From contig JAGFBZ010001902.1 in assembly GCA_018398805.1 (NCBI GenBank), positions 124,001 through 188,000 of the forward strand: a stretch of DNA of 64,000 nucleotides, in the 5' to 3' direction. The position numbers and the translations under genes are program-made. Every line of letters begins with the position of its first letter. The stretch's first letter is position 1. Below the pieces are notes generated by a model. It saw only the letters and a list, made by a program, of their open reading frames with translations, did not search any database and was not told where the DNA came from. Shown here in pieces: positions 34,173-46,600 of this stretch. This stretch comes from Hirundichthys speculiger. Taxonomy: Eukaryota > Chordata > Actinopteri > Beloniformes > Exocoetidae.

Positions 34173-34577
34173 GACTGGGTCGTGGACTGGATTCTGAACA
34201 GACGGACCAGTACTGCACAGAATGGCACCACTGACGCGTCCACAGAGTTGGATTATGTTTACACTTGTTTGCACTGAGCCTTCTTTAATGAACACCAAGC
34301 CATTTCACGAATGCTTAACTCTTTCCACTTGTCTATTTATTGTTTATATCGTTTTTACTAGTATTAAGCAGCATCCTTGATGTGAATGAACACAGTTTGT
34401 AGAGCTTTTGTGTCTTTTAATCTTTCCTGAAACTGCAGACATCCGGTCTTGCGGCCTGTGTGGTCGTGATCTGTCTCCCCCTAGTGGCAACTAATGGTAA
34501 CTGTTCTACTTTGATACGTACACTGAGAAAAGTCCTCAGGATCTTGATGCCCTTCATGAGGGCTTGATGAGCAAAAC

Positions 34578-34862
34578 ATCCATCCATCCATTTTCTATAC
34601 CCGTTTCATCCTTGAAGGGTCACGGGGATCTGCTGGAGCCTATCCCAGCTGTCTACGGGCGAAAGGCAGGGGTACACCCTGGACAGGTCGCCAGTCCATC
34701 GCAGGGCCACACAACCATTCACACTCACATTCACTCCTACGGGCAATTTGGAATTATCAATTAACCTAACATGCATGTCTTTGGACTGTGGGAGGAAGCC
34801 GGAGTACCCGGAGAGAACCCACGCAAGCACAGGGAGAACATGCAAACTCCACACAGAAAGGC
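34578..34862 (+). repeat. fish interspersed repeat (L2-like non-LTR tail)
   Basis: Reads catccatccattttctatac, gtacaccctggacaggtcgc, catgtctttggactgtggga and gagaacatgcaaactccac. I recognise this as a very common fish repeat, probably the 3' part of an L2/Maui-like LINE; the family name is from memory. It lies within the predicted bok 3' UTR. Confidence 0.7.
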
Positions 34863-35554
34863 CCCTGCCGAGGTTCTGAGCAAAACATAGTTTATCTAAT
34901 TAAGAGAATGTACACATTTAGGTGGATGTGTGGGTCTCTTTTTCAGTGCTTTTTATTTCCTGTCACGAAGGTTGTTGGCATTCTTTTCCCAAAGCTGAAC
35001 TTTTTCATCTTTCTGAATTCCAACATAAGGAAATGTAAAGCTAAATGTGCCATAAAAGTGTTGTTGAGAACCTTTTTTTTTTTTTTAAATGATTCTTTTA
35101 CAAATTTCCCGAAGAAAATTTCATTAACATACAGCTGGTTAAACAGGAGTTGGTTCAACTGGCCTTTTGCAGGTACTGGTGGTGCAAAAAGCTGCCCAGT
35201 TTAAGAACTCTGACATACTTTAGAGATAATCAAGTCAAGAGGAATAAGATCTTTACAAAATCCAAAAGAATGATTGTCCCTCCCTAAACAGAAAATAGAC
35301 TTACAGTCCTTAATAGTTTTTCAAAGCTAAACTTCCTTAATCTTTGTTCTTCACTGTTAACCTGTGTATTATGTTGCTGTACTATAATAGCAGTAATTTA
35401 AGTTGCAGAATGTTTTCTGTGAGCACTTTGATACACTTGCAGTTTGTGAGTAGAATTTATTCCATGAATAATGCCAGTTTTATATGGCATGCAGCAGTTG
35501 GCAGCCTACAGTGTAAATGTTTGTCAGTCATCTGCAACTGTAAATATTATCATT

Positions 35555-35560
35555 AATAAA
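35555..35560 (+). terminator. bok: AATAAA poly(A) signal of bok
   Basis: Consensus hexamer about 1.38 kb after the stop codon, within cattaataaatgattc, before intergenic transposon DNA starts. Confidence 0.6.
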
Positions 35561-36473
35561 TGATTCTTACAACAACCCCAATGCAGCCTTTTTCCATCAA
35601 GCAAGGCTTCTCTGAAGGAAAGTCTTTCTTTACTTGAAAGCCATATCAAATAACCCTTTGCAGGAAATTACTTATGAAGTTGTTTTTATTTTTTGTAGTT
35701 TTGAATCCAATAGCAGTTGGATTATGCATTTTGAAAATATACTTTCATTTGGAGATTCAACATGAAATGTGACACGCAATCTTCAGTTTCATTTGAATTA
35801 TGTTGATTAAAAATATGAAACGTAAGCTCAGTTAATTAATCTAATAATATTTCTGGCCTGTTTATTCAAGTATAATAAAATAACTGTTCACAATATTAAT
35901 TAATTGCCATTTGATCAAATAAGGCTTAAAACATGCAAGAAAATGATAATGTGCATTTATGTTACTTTTCAGTGTTTTTATGTTTATCGGGTGCATGGTG
36001 TGCGCTTTTTAAAACCTTTTTTTTACTTGCTATTTGTTTGCGTTAATCATGTGACCCGCCGCAGCTCTCGTTGGGTCACGTGATTTTTTTTTTTTTTTTG
36101 AAATTAAAAAACTAAATTGAATGTAAAAACTGAAGAATTGTGTCGTGGTGTGCGGGAATGAAAAAGTAAGTGAACAAACAAATTTTTCTTGAATTTGTTT
36201 TTTATTTTCTTACTTTTGCTGTAGTTTTATATAGAAATCCTTTTTTTTTTTTGTTTATGGGGATTTTTTTTTTTTTTTGGCACTAGTGGCCTTTTATTTA
36301 CGGTGAAGGAGCACAGGAAAGGGGAGAATGGGGAAGACACGCAGCAAAGGGTCACACAGGCCGGGAGTCAGAAAGCTCAACTCAAATAAAAATAATCTGC
36401 TCAAGTTCAAAGAACATTTCATCTATCGAAACCAGAAGAAGGAATTTCACTCCTCTTCACGTTTGTGAAATAG

Positions 36474-36892
36474 GACCAATTGCTCAGCAGATGTTGGTGA
36501 CTCTGAAAGCCCTGAAGACCATCAGTCTGGTTCATGCTGATATAAAACCAGACATCATCGTGCTTGTAAATCATCAGTCAGAGCCCTTTAAGGCCAAACT
36601 GATCGAGTTTGGTCTTGCAACAGAGGCACCAAACTTGTGGACGAAAGGGATCATCCAGAATCTGGTTTACAGAGGACCAGAAGTTCTTCTCCATCATCTC
36701 AAGTTGAAGGAAGGCATCGATATGTGGACTCTCAGCTGTGTTCTGGTGTTCCTGTACCTCGGAGACCACTTGTATCCCTTGGACAGTGAATATGACGCCA
36801 TGAGGACCATTGTACAACTGAACCATCAACCCAGCAATGATGCCATTTCTGGTCAAGAGGAAACAACATTCAGTTATGTATCAGTTTCAATC
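36474..36892 (+). pseudogene. HIPK-like protein kinase exon with degenerate catalytic motifs
   Basis: One open segment preceded by an acceptor-like aaatag. It reads GPIAQQMLVTLKALKTISLV, then HADIKPDIIVLVNH, KAKLIEFGLATEAPN, YRGPEVLLHHL, DMWTLSCVLVFLYLG and YDAMRTIVQL. The order and wording match the catalytic loop to C-lobe of homeodomain-interacting protein kinases. The catalytic-loop Asn is Ile (KPDI) and DFG is EFG, so it would not be an active kinase. No N-lobe was found upstream. It is either an isolated pseudogene exon or part of a pseudokinase; many HIPK-like copies exist in fish genomes. Confidence 0.75.
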
Positions 36893-36989
36893 TAAACTGA
36901 TGTACTTAAATAATTTAAGCAATAACTTAAAAATATCTACTTTCAGTTCATTCAATTTAGTAACTCTTGCTACTAAAACATGCTGAATG

Positions 36990-37384
36990 TTCAGTTTGTA
37001 ACTGGAGTCAAATTTGATAATTATGAGATTATTTAGATCAATCCAAAAGACATGGGAGTCAGTACACTACCAAAATAAATGACATATTGTTTCCTCCACA
37101 TTGGCACAAAAGGAACAGCATGTGTCAGTATCAATCTTGTATATTACAAGATGGGTCTTGACTGGATAACACCTGTGGAGCAATACAAAAGTAACTTCTC
37201 TTACCTTATTTGTAATAAAAAAGATTTCCTTGATAAGATCCAAGTGTTCTCCCAATCTATGTCATTATAAATATTATTCCAATAGAAAACAGCTGTAGGT
37301 TTAGAAACAATGTATATTTGAATGATATTTCTATTGCATTGATTAGTGGCTTTATCACTCAATAAAGGACATAAGATACCAATA
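36990..37384 (-). mobile_element. L1/Tx1-like LINE fragment, C-terminal part
   Basis: The minus strand codes LSDKATNQCNRNIIQ, FYWNNIYNDIDWENTWILS, NKVREVTFVLLHRCYPVK and CCSFCANVEETICHLFW. The last block is the zinc-binding C-terminus of L1-type reverse transcriptases. It continues at 38609-38729 and 39116-39262 on the far side of two younger insertions. Frames are broken. Confidence 0.75.
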
Positions 37385-38608
37385 TACACTCAACGGCTAC
37401 TTTATTAGTTATACCTGTCCAACTGCTTGTTAATGCAAATTTCTAATCAGCCAATCACATGGCAGGAACTCATTGCATTTTAGGCATATAGGCATGGTCA
37501 AGATGATCTGCTGCAGTTCAAACCAGCATCAGAGCGGGGTAGAAAGGTGATTTAAGTGACTTTGAACGTGGCATGGTTGTTGGTGCCAGACGGACTGGTC
37601 TGATTTTTTCAGAAACTGCTAATCTACTGGGATTTTTTATGCGCAACCATCTCTAGGGTTTACAGAGAATGGTCCAAAAAAGAGAAAATATCCAGTAAGC
37701 AGCAGTTGTGTTGGTGCAAATCCCTTGTTGATGCCAGAGGTCAGAGGAGAATGGCCAGACTGGTTCAAGCTGATAAAAAGGCAACCGTAACTCAAATAAC
37801 CACTCGTTACAACCGAGGTCTGCAGAAGAGCATCTCTGAACGCACAACATGTCGAACCTTGAGGAGGATGAGCTACAGCAGCAGAAGACCACACCAGGTG
37901 CCACTCCTGTCAGCTAAGAACAGGAAACTGAGGCTACAATTCATACAGGCTCACCAAAACTGGACAATGGAAGATTGGAAAAACGTTGCCTGGTCTGATG
38001 AGTCTTGATTTCTGCTGCAACATTCAGATGGTCAGAATCTGGAATCAACAACATGAAAGCCTGGATCCTGCTTTCCATCAACGGTTCAGGCTGCTGCTGG
38101 TGGTGTAATGGTGTGGGGGATATTTTCCTGCCACACTTTGGGCCCATTAGTACCAATTAAGCATCATGTCAACACCACAGCCTACCTGAGTATTGTTGCT
38201 GACCATATCCATCCCTTAATGACAACAGTGTAGCCATCTTCTGATGGCTACTTCCAGCAGGACAACGTGCCATGTCATATAGCGCGAATCATCTCAGGCT
38301 GGTTTCTTAATCATGACAATGAGTTCACTGAACTCAAATGGCCTCCACAGCCACCAGATCTCAATCCAATTCGTAGAGCACCTTTGGGATGTGGTGGAAT
38401 GGGAGCAGCTTAAAGCATCATGGATGTGGAGCCGACCAAATCTGCAGCAACTGCGTGATGCTATCATATCAATATGGACCGAACTCTCTGAGGTACCAGT
38501 ACCTTGTTGAATCTATGCCATGAAGGATTAAGGCAGTTCTGAAGGCAACAGGGGGTTCAACCCGGAACTAGCAAGGTGTATCTAATAAGGTGGCTGGTGA
38601 GTGTGTAT
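37385..38608 (+). mobile_element. Tc1-like transposon with broken transposase
   Basis: Inverted ends: left tacactcaacggctacttta against the complement of the right end tacacactcaccagccacct, both flanked by TA. On the plus strand, 37706-38008 codes ARLVQADKKATVTQITTRYN, ERTTCRTLRRMSYSSRRPH and NWTMEDWKNVAWSDES, the HTH and first DDE parts of a Tc1 transposase. A stop follows at 38006-38008. Further parts (FQQDNAPCH near 38258, PDLNPI near 38357) are present with frameshifts, so the copy is dead. Confidence 0.9.
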
Positions 38609-38729
38609 ATCATCAGGAGATAAACCTGGAATAATACAGCTTTTATCTTTAGAAGCAGAACAAAATAATTTAACCCCATTTGGTATTGCATCAAATATTC
38701 TCTTGGTGTAACAGGGAAACCATATACTG
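38609..38729 (-). mobile_element. L1-like LINE fragment, middle part
   Basis: The minus strand reads GFPVTPREYLMQYQMGLN and following residues, fitting the region just upstream of the 36990-37384 fragment in L1/Tx1-like ORF2. It is bounded on both sides by younger insertions. Confidence 0.6.
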
Positions 38730-39110
38730 TGTCATGGTTTGCAGAGGTAGAAGGAGGACCCAAGAGCCAGAGTTTCAAAACAAGAGGGTTTATTATCCAA
38801 AACACAAAAATCCAGAATCCAAAAGCACAAACTTAACTTAACTTCCGGAGTCAGGGTGAGGAGTTGGATGACAAGGGGAACCAGGCAAGACTGCAAACAC
38901 ATAACTTGACAAGAGTTAAATACACAGGGGAACAAACGAGAGGCAGGTGCAGACGATCAGGATAACAAGAGGGAGGAAGCAAAGCAGAAAACAATGAAGA
39001 CAAGACAGACCTTTCAAAGTAAAACAGGAACCACTGAAGACAGGGAGAGACGCCAACTTGACACACACATACACACAGGACTCCTGCCATGGCCGACCCA
39101 GGCCACGACA
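38730..39110. mobile_element. solo LTR with 5-bp target duplication
   Basis: A 381-bp element beginning TGTCATGG and ending CCACGACA (TG...CA ends), flanked by TACTG at 38725-38729 and 39111-39115. These are the marks of an LTR left after recombination. It interrupts the L1-like fragment: coding matches stop at one edge and resume at the other. No internal genes. Confidence 0.7.
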
Positions 39111-39115
39111 TACTG

Positions 39116-39262
39116 TATAGAAAGAAATTCTTCGTAAGTGAATTGCTGACCACTGTCATTCAGCAACTGACTAACAAGCAATATTTTATTATCAACCCTC
39201 CTCTTCACATACAAAGATTGTTCTTAAATCTAATATCTTGATTGTTCCAAATTAAATATTTA
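39116..39262 (-). mobile_element. L1-like LINE fragment, upstream part
   Basis: The minus strand codes MYVKRRVDNKILLVSQLL and then FTYEEFLSIQY, continuous in sense with the fragment at 38609-38729 once the solo LTR is removed. Confidence 0.65.
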
Positions 39263-40189
39263 TGGGGAGAGAAAAAATTGAGTGAGTACATCATTGACCA
39301 GGAGAAATAAACTGAAGTGGTGCTTCTACTTCAATGAACATTCACGTCATGAACACGTGACCAGACAGTTGGCAGCAATGGTCAAAACTGGTTGTTTCTG
39401 CAGCATTTAGGGCTTTTGGAAGACATGAAAACTTCCAGTTTTAAATGTGACAATTCAAAACTTCCTCTGATTCTTAATTATGCTAGCAAGTAGTCAACCA
39501 CTTATATTATAAATGGCGTGTAGGTGCACGTATGTTCTAAAAATAAACAATGGTCACCACATCAGAATATAACGCGCTCCGCATATTGGCGCACCGTCAC
39601 TCTGTCCGTCTTTGTGCTGGTTGTTGTTGAGTTTTGGCACTGGGGATGTTGACTAGAACGAGTGCATCTGTATCTCCCACCATTTTTGAAATAAAGACCG
39701 TCAGGAGGAGAGTGATGATGATATCCTGATGGGTAACAGAACTCTCAGTGCTTTAAAGTAGTAACTGTTGGTAACAAAATAGATCTGTTTCATTTAAAAA
39801 AAAAAAAAAAAAAGAAGCTAATTACTGTGAGGCTTCAAAAACAAAGATATTTTGTTGTAATGCTTTTGTTCATTTTCAGTTGATAGTAAAGCATGTTTTC
39901 TACATATCCCATTTTATATTTTTTCCTCAAATGAGGTGAGTCACTAAAACACTCCATCCATTTGCTCCTGGTCCGGCCCTTCTGTCAAATTGTAGAACCC
40001 ATCAAGGCCCACTAGTCAAAAAGTTTGCCCACCCCTGCTCGACGGAAACAGAAATTTTAACACGACCAAAAGTCCTTTGTTCTGTTTTAACATCTGCAAT
40101 GCACATTTACGGAAGCTTTAAGCTGCTTTGACATTCACAGTAAATTAAAACATTACTTACTTACATTACTTACATTTACTCCATAAACA

Positions 40190-40790
40190 TTATGAACAGA
40201 ATCAGTGACAAAGGGCAGCCCTGACGGAGTCCAACTCTCACTGGATCGAGTCCTTCTTACAACCAGCAATGTGGACCAAACTCCCACTCCGTTTGTACAG
40301 GGACTGGACAGCCCCAAACAACAGGCCCACCATACTCCTGGAGTACCACCCACAGGACCCCTTGAGGGACACGGTCAAATGCCTTCTTCAAATCCACAAA
40401 ACACTCGTGGAGTAGTTGGGCAAATTCCCATGCTCCCTCAAGGACCCTAGTGAGCGTGTAGAGCTGGTCCAGTGCTCCACGACCTGGACAGCGCCCACAT
40501 TGTTCCTCCTGAATCTGGGATTTGACAATCGATCCAACTCTCTACTCCAGCACCCCTGCATAGACCTTACCAGGGAGGCTGAGGAGTGTGATTCCCCTGT
40601 AACTGGAACACACCCTCCAGTCCCCCTTCTTAAAAAGGGGAACCACCACCCCGGTCTGCCAATCCAGAAATACTGCCCCCTATTTCCATGCGATGTTGCA
40701 GAGACGTGTCAACCAAGACAGTCCTACAACATCCAGAGCCTTCAGGAACTCAAGCTCCTCTCTTTACCCGAGTGTTCAAAACATACGGCC
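40190..40790 (-). mobile_element. non-LTR retrotransposon reverse transcriptase fragment
   Basis: The minus strand codes PLFKKGD, YRGITLLSLPGKVYAG, LDQLYTL, CFVDLKKAFDRVPQGVLW and VRVGLRQGCPLS, the conserved finger and palm motifs of a common fish LINE. Stops and frameshifts are present and the YADD region is missing. Confidence 0.85.
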
Positions 40791-41197
40791 GAAGATCAGA
40801 TGATACGACTATGAAGTCGATCATCATTTATTAAACCTCAGTTTAAAGACCATATGCTGTAGTCAACGGGAGGTAATTTGTTAATTTAATTGTTATTATG
40901 AACACACCAGATTTAACAAGTTTTGGCTAAACATGACTAACAATATAGTTGCGAGCAACATAACATTGTTTGGTCAAAATTATTTTCCTGATCAGACAGT
41001 TGGAGATAATTTAAAATTCATTCTTGACAAGTCACAATTACAGTTAGAGTTATTAATACTCCAGTTTTGTTGAGTCATAACTGAGTTACAGACGTCTGCA
41101 GAGACCAGCAAACAAACCATCTGGACAACTGCTGTAGCGACTAGTTAGGAACACCTGTGAAATAAAATGTTTCGAGTTGGAGGAAAATCACAACCCA

Positions 41198-41610
41198 CTA
41201 AGAGATAACTGGTTTCCATCTGGATAGTCCCTGACCCACATGAAGGATTATTGGCCTTATTTCCATCGGTATAACAAGAAAAAAAAAATGTCTTGCATGA
41301 TAGCGAGCTTGAGAAAGTATCACATTTTGTGTAAATTGGGATTTTTTTGGGACCAGAGCACTGTTGGATAACTTTTCACCACACACTAAGCACAACGGCG
41401 TCGGTGTTGTTGCATCCTCAGTGAAAGTAAATCCAAATGAATCACAGCTGTCCCTGTATTCCCTCACACCAGAGACTTAGCTCGAGCTCACCGTCTTTGC
41501 TTTCTTTTGACCTTCACTCATACTAGGGCCTTGATCTTGAGTCCGAATTCTGTCCAGTGTCCAGTTGGTAGTTAGCATTTTTCCTTTTCAAAAACTTCTC
41601 CATCACTGTC
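41198..41610 (-). mobile_element. hAT transposase N-terminal (BED finger) remnant
   Basis: The minus strand codes [18 protein letters not shown] then [18 protein letters not shown], matching the BED-type finger start of ZBED5-like/hAT transposases. No DDE core was found. A hAT-like right end (gtttgcccacccctg) lies at 40024-40038 but may belong to another copy. Confidence 0.6.
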
Positions 41611-41929
41611 ACTGTATATAGTTTCGCTAGCCAAACTGCCACTGTCACCGCCACATGTCGCGTCCATGCATCACTAACTCTCCTGTCTCAAAGTACAAGG
41701 CAATTAGCTATCTGCTGCCATCTACTGATATGGAAGAGTACTACATGATTACGCTGCCAGTCAATCTTTTTTCAGATCAATTAAGTGAAATTGAATAATT
41801 TTCACACTTTACAATATTTCGCCATGGCAAAGTGGGTGAAAAACAGTATCCTAAAACCATCACTGCCAATCAGAAGAAAGTGTCATCTTGAAATAATAAT
41901 TGAAATCCATTCACAATATGCTGATACAA

Positions 41930-42775
41930 GATGGCGCCAAAGACCGTTCTATGACATCAGTTAATCATCACCCCTCCTCCTTCACAATGTTGTGATGTGA
42001 CATCCGACAAAATTCAAAGAATATGAGTTGAAGGTTCGGCCAGTCAGTCACATTAATTCAAAGGGTTACTCCCACAACTGACAAAAACACCCACTAAACT
42101 CAGAGAGAAACTCACAGAATTTTCTAGCTAGAGGTACAGCTTGGTTGAGGGTGCATGTTTTAAGTGCCCGCGATCACAGCTTTGCGCTCTCTCGACTTTT
42201 GGTAGAGATGTAAAGCCACAGGTCATGCCCTCTAGTAAAAAGTTATAAGCTTGGCAAACTTTAATCAACCATGTGTCTAGATTTGAACAAAAAAAGTTTT
42301 GAGTCAATCTGACCAACTCTTTGGGAGGAGTTTGTTAAAGCCATGGAAATGGCCAAAGTGCTGAAAAAACGGCATATTCCATCCAAAATTGCTGACTTCC
42401 TGTGGGAGTTAGAGCATAGGTCAAAGAGACCTTATTTGTAGGTCTGAGGCTGATACATCAGGCAACATGACTTTCATCTATGTAGATGACTTTCATGTAT
42501 GTCAGTAGATGACTTTCATCTGAGTAGATGAAAGTGTAAGGTGGGGCTCGTTGATAAACTGGTGACGCTATGGAGCCCATTTTTGTGTGCCCATGCCTGA
42601 ACCCCATAAAATATGTAAATTTCACGCACAACTAATGTGTGTGCAAATTTTCTTGAATTTTTGAGCATATTGAGGATCCCCAAAGGCGATTCATTTAGGA
42701 AAACAACAATAACAATAGTAAACATTTAAAATACAATAGAGTCCTCGCACCCTTGGTGATAGGCCCTAATTAAAA
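41930..42775. repeat. widespread fish repeat fragment
   Basis: Contains tagatgactttcatc repeated three times (42480-42535), ttgaatttttgagcatattg, and a closing cctcgcacccttggtgatagg then ccctaatt. These words belong to a repeat I know to be frequent in teleost genomes; its class is uncertain. It ends about 850 bp before the atg4b start codon. Confidence 0.5.
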
Positions 42776-43554
42776 AGTCAAGGTTTTACAGCAAAATAAA
42801 TTCTGATTTTAACAACAATAATGTACTTATATAGCGCCTTTCTAGTCCAGGCACCTACTCAAGGTGCACATAGACAGACAGTTCTACATCAGCTGTGATT
42901 TTATTTGATGAAATTGGGGAGTTTGTTAACAAGCTGCAATTTTGTAACTTTTATGATTTTTACAGCAAAAAGTTGTGATTTTGTGAAATTTGAAATTTCA
43001 TGACAAAAATTAGCTTTTTGCAACAAAGCTGCAATAACGAAAATAATTGTTATTTTTACAACAGCAAAAAAAAGAATTAGTAATTTTTTGGACAGAAAGT
43101 TGCAATGGTACGAAATTCACAATTTTCTACAACATAAACACGTCATTTCAATCACAAAGTTGTGATTTTGTTAAACTCGGCGGCAAAATGTCGTGATTTT
43201 ACAACAAAATGTTACTTTATCTAAAAAAGTCTGGATTTAAAAAAGAGTATGTCTATGATTATATGATTGTTGAAATAAATTACTGTGTAGCTGAAAAAAA
43301 AAAGCCATACTCTGTATTTAGACTAAAACTGAATACCGAGGGCCCACATAAAATAAAATAATATTAACATGCCATTTTGTGTTATATATAAACCTTATTC
43401 AAACAACTTTATAACACACGACGAATCTGTTTACGGACAGTTTAGCCAATGAAATCTGGACTCTGGGCAAAATATCCTGTCCATACCGGATACTATTGGA
43501 TGTTGTCAGACATGTCCCGCCCTCTTGTAAATTCCGCAGCAGCACTCTCTTCCC

Positions 43555-43559
43555 ATTGG
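43555..43559 (+). promoter_or_regulatory. atg4b: inverted CCAAT box before atg4b
   Basis: ATTGG within tcttcccattggtccagg, 56 bases before the start codon. The true transcription start is not known. Confidence 0.4.
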
Positions 43560-43614
43560 TCCAGGTGGTTGGAGTGCAGAGAACAACAAACAAGATAGGG
43601 TGACGATCGTCGGG

Positions 43615-46600
43615 ATGGATGCTGGTAAGCAAGATTTTATAATAAATTTGCGATTTTCCTCCTCCTTTTCCCCAAAAAGACAATTTTACCCACAAAGTAT
43701 TCACAGCATCAATATTCTATTCATGGCGGAAAATCTCCCGGTTTGTTGTGACTGTATTGCCAGCCACCACTCCAAAACAGACACAAATCGCTTTGTGGCT
43801 TCAGTGACGTTAGCTTGCTAACGGCTGACAGCTAACTAACATTAGCCTGCTATAATTGCAAAATGTACCAGAATCTCAGTGATGACAGCTTTCCTTGCTC
43901 CTGTATGAGTTGCTTTTTGTCGTCCAGATATAAACAGTGGTATTGTCATGTGTTGCTGTGAAGTTTTGCTCTCAATAAGTTGTCCCGAGCCCCCTTTTTT
44001 TGTTTTTGACTGTTCATGCTAACATTGTGTTACGCCCAAAATGAGCATCCCGGTCAGTGCGCTGTCACCATCACATCAGGTCACTGTTAGCGCCAGGATG
44101 CTAAAGGTTCGCAGGTAGGTTTTTATTATCCTGCAAGACTCATGCACTGTTATAGCCCACTACCTCCACGTTACACACATAGCTGTAGTTCTCAGCTGGA
44201 TGTTGTCTGTCCAGATGACAGACACCATTCGGCCAAAACAAGAATCGTCGTCTTTTTTTCGAGTGTTGTCCACCACTGCTGTGCTACTTCTCTTTTAACT
44301 CAGTTTTGTTTTCAATATGAGTCTGTAAACACTGATTGTGCCTGGGAGTGCGCATTGGGACTTTTTGGATTCCGGCTGCAATATATAATCATTGATTAAA
44401 AGTTGGAACACATACAGATTAGCTATTTAATACAGGTGTTTACTATTACACATTTATTCATGTATTTCTCCCTACTTTTATGTCTTGTTACATGATGTGT
44501 ATGGTATGAAACATTTACAAAGGGTTGTGTGAAATGTTGTGAATGTAATTACATGCCTCTGATACATCATAACAACTTATCTCAAATATACATTTTGAAA
44601 TCAGGCTCTCACAACCCATCTGATATTATGGAAATACAACTGTAAATAATATTATTGCCCCTTTTTTTAATTTTGAACTTTGACTTTGAAGTTTATTAAT
44701 TTCACTTTGAGATGACTTTTGTAACATGCTTGATCCTGCATGTGTATTTTTCTTCTTGCAGGTAAAATGAGATAAATTATTGATCTAACAAAGGATGACT
44801 GTAAACATTTAGGACTGTACATAAAGGGATCTTCCTGGAAGTGGCTGGTATTCTGTTCTGGCAGCTAATGGATACTCCATCTTCAACTTCCTGTCAGATT
44901 GATTCACTTATATTAGCTGTCACTAAAGGCCTGTTGACAGCAGCAACAACAGTGATAAACAGCAGCTCACTGTTTATTTTAGTTATCTGTGAACAGATTT
45001 TTCTTTTCTTTTCATTTCCAGCTACCTTGACATACGACACACTTCGTTTTGGAGAGTTTGAAGATTTTCCTGAGACCTCAGACCCTGTGTGGATCTTGGG
45101 GAAAGAATACAATGCACTCACAGGTGGAACTTCAGTACTGCACTTTACCAAGTCTTGTTGATTTAGATTTCATCAATCATAATCAGATCAATGAGAGAAC
45201 CAACACATCTAATAGATGTGGATATATTATGTTTATTTCTGCCCTTGATGTAGAGAAAGAAGAGCTTTTATCAGATGTCACGTCACGATTGTGGTTCACA
45301 TACAGAAAAAACTTCCCACCGATTGGTGAGTTGATGCAGCAGCATAGCTGATGTCCTGAGGTTTTCACTTTAAGTCACAGAAAGAAAATGACGGATGGAC
45401 TCTGAATGTGTTACAGGAGGCACCGGACCAACATCAGACACAGGATGGGGATGCATGTTACGGTGTGGCCAGATGATCTTAGGAGAGGCCTTGGTGTGTA
45501 GACACATAGGTAGAGGTAAGACACCTTAAATATATTAAAAAATACACAGCTTATGTTGCAGGCATGTAAATACTGAAATTAGTTTTTACTGCTGTGTGGT
45601 GCTAATAGATATTCAGTACTGATTAGTCTTGTACCAAACAGAGCTTGGCTTCTGGCTTTAGCCAAACTTGATAAGTGGGGTTTTGTTTTCAGACTGGAGA
45701 TGGTCCAAAGGCCAGAAACAAAGAGAAGAGTACACCAGTATTCTCAATGCCTTCATTGACAAAAAAGACAGCTATTATTCCATCCATCAAATTGGTGAGT
45801 AATGTCAAATGCTTCCAGTCCTGTCAGGTGCTACCCTTAAAGAGTTTCCATAATGTTTCCTTTTTCCCCTTTTCTTCCTAAATGATGCAGCTCAAATGGG
45901 AGTTGGTGAGGGAAAGCCAATAGGACAGTGGTATGGACCAAACACAGTTGCACAGGTTCTAAAGTAAGTACTGGACAGTTACAGGCTTCCTTTGGTTTTC
46001 CTTTTGATTCATATTTTAGAGCAACAACAATGTTTTTAAGTTAGATCAATCTATTCTTTTGTAAATGATTATAAAAGTTTTATTTTCTGAGTACAAGTCC
46101 TGAAAATTACCCATTTATGGTCCTATCAAGCTGAGAAATTGCAGAAAACTACGTTCAGCATGGAGGTCTGAATAGATCAGGTCTGGATGACGTCCTTTTC
46201 TGTCAGTTATATTTCTATATGTGCTTCATAACCAGGAAAAGGAAAGAATATGACTAATTTCAGGCACTTCTCAGTCTTGTATTGATTAGCTTTGGAGCTT
46301 TCAAATGATAGATTTGTCATATATTAGCTCAGGCTTTATATGACATGGCTTTATAATTTTTTATTAAAATTAGAGATGATTTTAGCATTTTTCATAACAG
46401 CTGTGTTATTTATGCCTAAAAAGTAAAAATACACATGAAACATCATATTGAATGCACAGGGTTTGAGGGGCTCATTGGACCTTTATGTTGGAGAACACAA
46501 GTTGCAGCAATTTGACAGCTGCACTATTAATATGAAAGTTATGGAAAAGTGACACATTTTTTACCTATTCCACTTATACCACCATTACTTCAATAAATGG

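Larger units (their letters stand above)
34173..35580 (+). other. bok: bok 3' UTR
   Basis: 1.4 kb from the stop codon to the AATAAA at 35555-35560. It contains an interspersed repeat at 34578-34862, so part of the mature UTR would derive from a transposable element. Confidence 0.65.

Noticed and set aside
40205..40814. Plus-strand open frames at 40205-40814
   Set aside because: Antisense to a LINE reverse transcriptase fragment whose motifs are clear on the minus strand.
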